A stretch of 64,000 nt of DNA from Candidatus Roizmanbacteria bacterium RIFCSPLOWO2_02_FULL_40_13 (GTDB lineage: Bacteria; Patescibacteriota; Microgenomatia; UBA1406; GWC2-37-13), in NCBI GenBank assembly GCA_001789965.1, contig MGBA01000021.1, positions 153,262 to 217,261 on the forward strand, read 5' to 3'. Each line of letters opens with the position of its first letter. Position 1 is the stretch's first letter. The translations under genes and the position numbers were made by a program. Below, piece by piece: positions 61,718 to 64,000 of this stretch. A model generated the notes under the pieces. It saw only the letters and a list, made by a program, of their open reading frames with translations. It was not told the origin of the DNA and searched no databases.

Positions 61718-64000
61718 TTATTGCTCGATAAAAAACTTTTGATCGTTAGAGCTTCTCTTTATCGAATTGAAATGTTTCTTTTCTATGTTATAGATTAATT
61801 CTCTTGTTCTCTCAACCGCGTCAGGATTAACGGAAACACTAGTAATGCCAAGTTTTACCAACCCTTCAACCATGTCCGGATAATCAGATGCTGCCTGCCC
61901 ACAGATTGAGCACGGAACGTTATAGAGAACACAGGTCTTTACAATATATTCTAATACTTCTGTGACCGCAGTGGAACGTTCATCATATAAATCAGCGACG
62001 TGTTCATTATCACGGTCAACTCCTAAAAGCATCATAGTTAGATCGTTCGTACCGACAGAGACTCCGTCAATTCCCAGTTTTATAAATTCTTTTAGCTCAA
62101 GTGCGGATGAAGGCACCTCTACCATTATTTTTAACTCGAAATCCTTGAAAAGGAAAAGTCCACTTTTTTTAACCAAATCTTTTATTTTTATAAGTTCCCA
62201 AGGTCTTCGTACGAAAGGAATCATCAGGTGCAGATTCCGATACCCACGCTCCCATATATTTCTAATTGCTCTAAGCTCCATCATGAAAACATCGCTATCT
62301 ACGGTATATCTATACGCTCCTCTGAAACCAAGCATGGGATTTTCTTCATGAGGCTCAAACTCTTTTCCACCGGTGAGATGTGCGTACTCGTTTGTTTTAA
62401 AATCAGTAGCACGATAAATAACAGGTCTAGGGTTGAAAGGTTTCACAAAAGAAAGTAAATTATGAGTTAATTTCATAATGAAATCCTGTTGTTTTTTTCG
62501 TTTAATAAATAACTTCGGATGAGTTCCTATTTCTGCAATCATAAACTCGGCCCTCAAAAGACCGACTCCGTCCGAATCAAGTTTCGCAACTTCAGCTGCT
62601 CTTTCCGGTTCGGCAAGATTTACATAGACTTTAGTAATCGTTTTTAAACGTCTATGATGAGATCTTTCCGAAACAGATGTAAAGTTCTGTGTTTTGTTTT
62701 TAATTATTGCGCCTTTGAAAACATCACCTGTCTCACCGTTTACACTTACTACCTGATTGTTTTTTAACTTTTTGATTGCTCCTTCTGCACCAACTACTGC
62801 AGGGATACCTAATTCTCTGGATACGATTGCGGCATGAGAAGTTCTTCCGCCCCTCTCCGTGACAATAGCAGCGGCTTTTTTCATAGCAGGTACATAATCG
62901 GGATTTGTCTGAGGAGCAACCATGACATCGCCTTTTTTAATCTTATCTATCTCCTTCGGAGACATTATTATACTCACCGGTCCTACGCCGATTCCCGGAG
63001 ATGCGGGCGCACCAGAAAAGAGAAGTTGATTTTGTGTCGCGGTTGCTGATTTTTCATCTTTTGTTTTCTTCCCAGCCTCTTCGTTCTTCTTAATTGTTGT
63101 TATCGGGCGGGACTGAACAATAAAAACCGTATCGTTTGCTATAGCCCATTCAATATCCTGTGGAAAGTAATAATGTTTTTCAATATCTTTTACGAAGATA
63201 GCAAGTTTTAAAATTTCTTCATCGGAAATCTTTTGTCCGTCGCCTTCTTTTTTATTTAGTTTTACCTCAACGTTTCCCCGTCCCTTTTTTACAAATTTGA
63301 TATGCTGTTTTTTAATCTCTTTCACCGAAATCGTGAGTGAACCCTTTTCAACTTCGTAATGATCGGGAGTAACTTTTCCCTGAACTATATATTCTCCTAA
63401 ACCCTTAATCGCCTCTATAACAATTTTGTTCTTATCGTTATTGACGGGATCGATACTAAAAGCTATTCCGGACTTTTCCGACTCGATCATGTGCTGTACC
63501 ACCACTGCCAAACCCACCTTGATTTTGTCATACCCGTGATTGTGGCGGTAATACATGGCGCGTTCGGTAAAAAGAGAAGCCCAACACTCTTTTACATAAA
63601 GAAGAAGGTGGGATTCTCCCTGAATGTTTAAAAAAGTTTCCTGTTGGCCTGCAAAAGATGCATCAGGCAGATCTTCTGCTGTTGCGGATGAGCGGACAGC
63701 AACAAGAGGTAATTTGTAGGCGGATTTTAAACTATGAACCGCTTTCCTTGAGGAAGAAAGCTCCTTCTTTAAGTATTGCTCTTCTTTGGCTGATAATTCG
63801 TGATAAAACTTGAGTATTTCTCTAGCGAGTTTTTCGGACATTTTAGACTTCAAAATAAGATCCTTTATTTGCTTTGATCCTTGCTGAAGCTCGTGCGAAT
63901 TATCGTAGTTGATAACAGAAAGGAGTTCCTTTATTTGCTTCTCCAGATTCGCCTCTTTTATGAAGGTAAAGTATGCTTCTGCTGTTACCACAAATCCATA
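61718..64000 (-). CDS. ppsA: Phosphoenolpyruvate synthase (5' end outside window)
   Basis: About 760 residues visible. The frame runs to the last base of the window: codons for Y-G-F precede the GTG at 63991, giving GFVVTAEAYF, the conserved early PpsA block, so only a short N-terminal piece is missing. Seen: ATP-grasp part with VAVRSSATAEDLPDASFAGQ, phosphohistidine domain with GGRTSHAAIVSRELGIPAV, and PEP/pyruvate barrel ending in CSICGQAASDYPDM, with the active Cys. It converts pyruvate and ATP to PEP, AMP and phosphate. Location next to eno places both around PEP. Confidence 0.95.
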   Translation of the reverse strand, partial: YGFVVTAEAYFTFIKEANLEKQIKELLSVINYDNSHELQQGSKQIKDLILKSKMSEKLAREILKFYHELSAKEEQYLKKELSSSRKAVHSLKSAYKLPLVAVRSSATAEDLPDASFAGQQETFLNIQGESHLLLYVKECWASLFTERAMYYRHNHGYDKIKVGLAVVVQHMIESEKSGIAFSIDPVNNDKNKIVIEAIKGLGEYIVQGKVTPDHYEVEKGSLTISVKEIKKQHIKFVKKGRGNVEVKLNKKEGDGQKISDEEILKLAIFVKDIEKHYYFPQDIEWAIANDTVFIVQSRPITTIKKNEEAGKKTKDEKSATATQNQLLFSGAPASPGIGVGPVSIIMSPKEIDKIKKGDVMVAPQTNPDYVPAMKKAAAIVTERGGRTSHAAIVSRELGIPAVVGAEGAIKKLKNNQVVSVNGETGDVFKGAIIKNKTQNFTSVSERSHHRRLKTITKVYVNLAEPERAAEVAKLDSDGVGLLRAEFMIAEIGTHPKLFIKRKKQQDFIMKLTHNLLSFVKPFNPRPVIYRATDFKTNEYAHLTGGKEFEPHEENPMLGFRGAYRYTVDSDVFMMELRAIRNIWERGYRNLHLMIPFVRRPWELIKIKDLVKKSGLFLFKDFELKIMVEVPSSALELKEFIKLGIDGVSVGTNDLTMMLLGVDRDNEHVADLYDERSTAVTEVLEYIVKTCVLYNVPCSICGQAASDYPDMVEGLVKLGITSVSVNPDAVERTRELIYNIEKKHFNSIKRSSNDQKFFIEQ

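Overview
The window is AT-rich bacterial chromosome with very tight gene packing: no gap between genes exceeds about 100 bases except around two tRNA genes. Several features point to a small-genome Candidate Phyla Radiation bacterium (Patescibacteria, possibly the Microgenomates side), but this assignment is inference. They are the compact gene forms (short AtpH, UvrC without HhH, PolX without PHP), an archaeal/eukaryal-type IleRS, few Shine-Dalgarno sequences, and single proteins made from parts that are normally separate. TGA ends many genes here (for example rpmA and polX), so the code is standard. I see no rRNA, CRISPR array, insertion sequence or phage module.

Layout. 1-9.6 kb: division and wall genes murG(partial)-ftsQ-ftsA-ftsZ, then ileS-rodA, rplU-rpmA-(ParB-type HTH protein), and lepB. 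9.7-17.4 kb: a cell-surface glycan cluster (methyltransferase, GT2-flippase fusion, two GT4, one GT2, an O-antigen polymerase/ligase-like protein, an anchored Ig-like protein), with tRNA-Val on its left and tRNA-Thr/tRNA-Gly on its right. 17.4-24.4 kb: LysM protein, PolX-like polymerase, lemA-htpX, an asparagine synthetase fused to an F420-ligase-like domain, and an asparaginase. 24.4-36.8 kb: gatCAB-dnaE and a complete F-type ATP synthase operon. 36.9-42 kb: topA-pyrG, a ribosomal L19-YraN fusion, and a membrane protein. 42-55 kb: tRNA-Glu, aldo-keto reductase, rsmI, DedA protein, uvrB-uvrA, a secreted transglutaminase-like protein, uvrC, and a holin-like protein with secG and an anchored solute-binding protein. 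55-64 kb: tRNA genes interleaved with two Nudix genes, thrC, a ROK kinase, and ruvB, ruvA, eno and ppsA (partial).

How the parts work together. murG/ftsQAZ/rodA serve septation and peptidoglycan. The 10-16 kb run looks like one operon that assembles, flips and polymerises an envelope glycan. asnB, asparaginase and GatCAB all handle amide nitrogen of Asn/Gln. uvrABC, ruvAB, polX, dnaE and topA form the DNA repair and replication share. eno and ppsA sit side by side around phosphoenolpyruvate.

The most striking signals are regulatory. At least fourteen protein genes have a -10 hexamer only 6-10 bases before their ATG, which predicts leaderless mRNAs; only three genes have a strong Shine-Dalgarno. 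Two Nudix genes begin exactly at the 3' end of a tRNA: one ATG lies 1 base past the discriminator of tRNA-Leu, and the other shares its A with the encoded CCA of tRNA-Arg. Tandem small hairpins with a shared plan and compensatory changes recur in several intergenic gaps.
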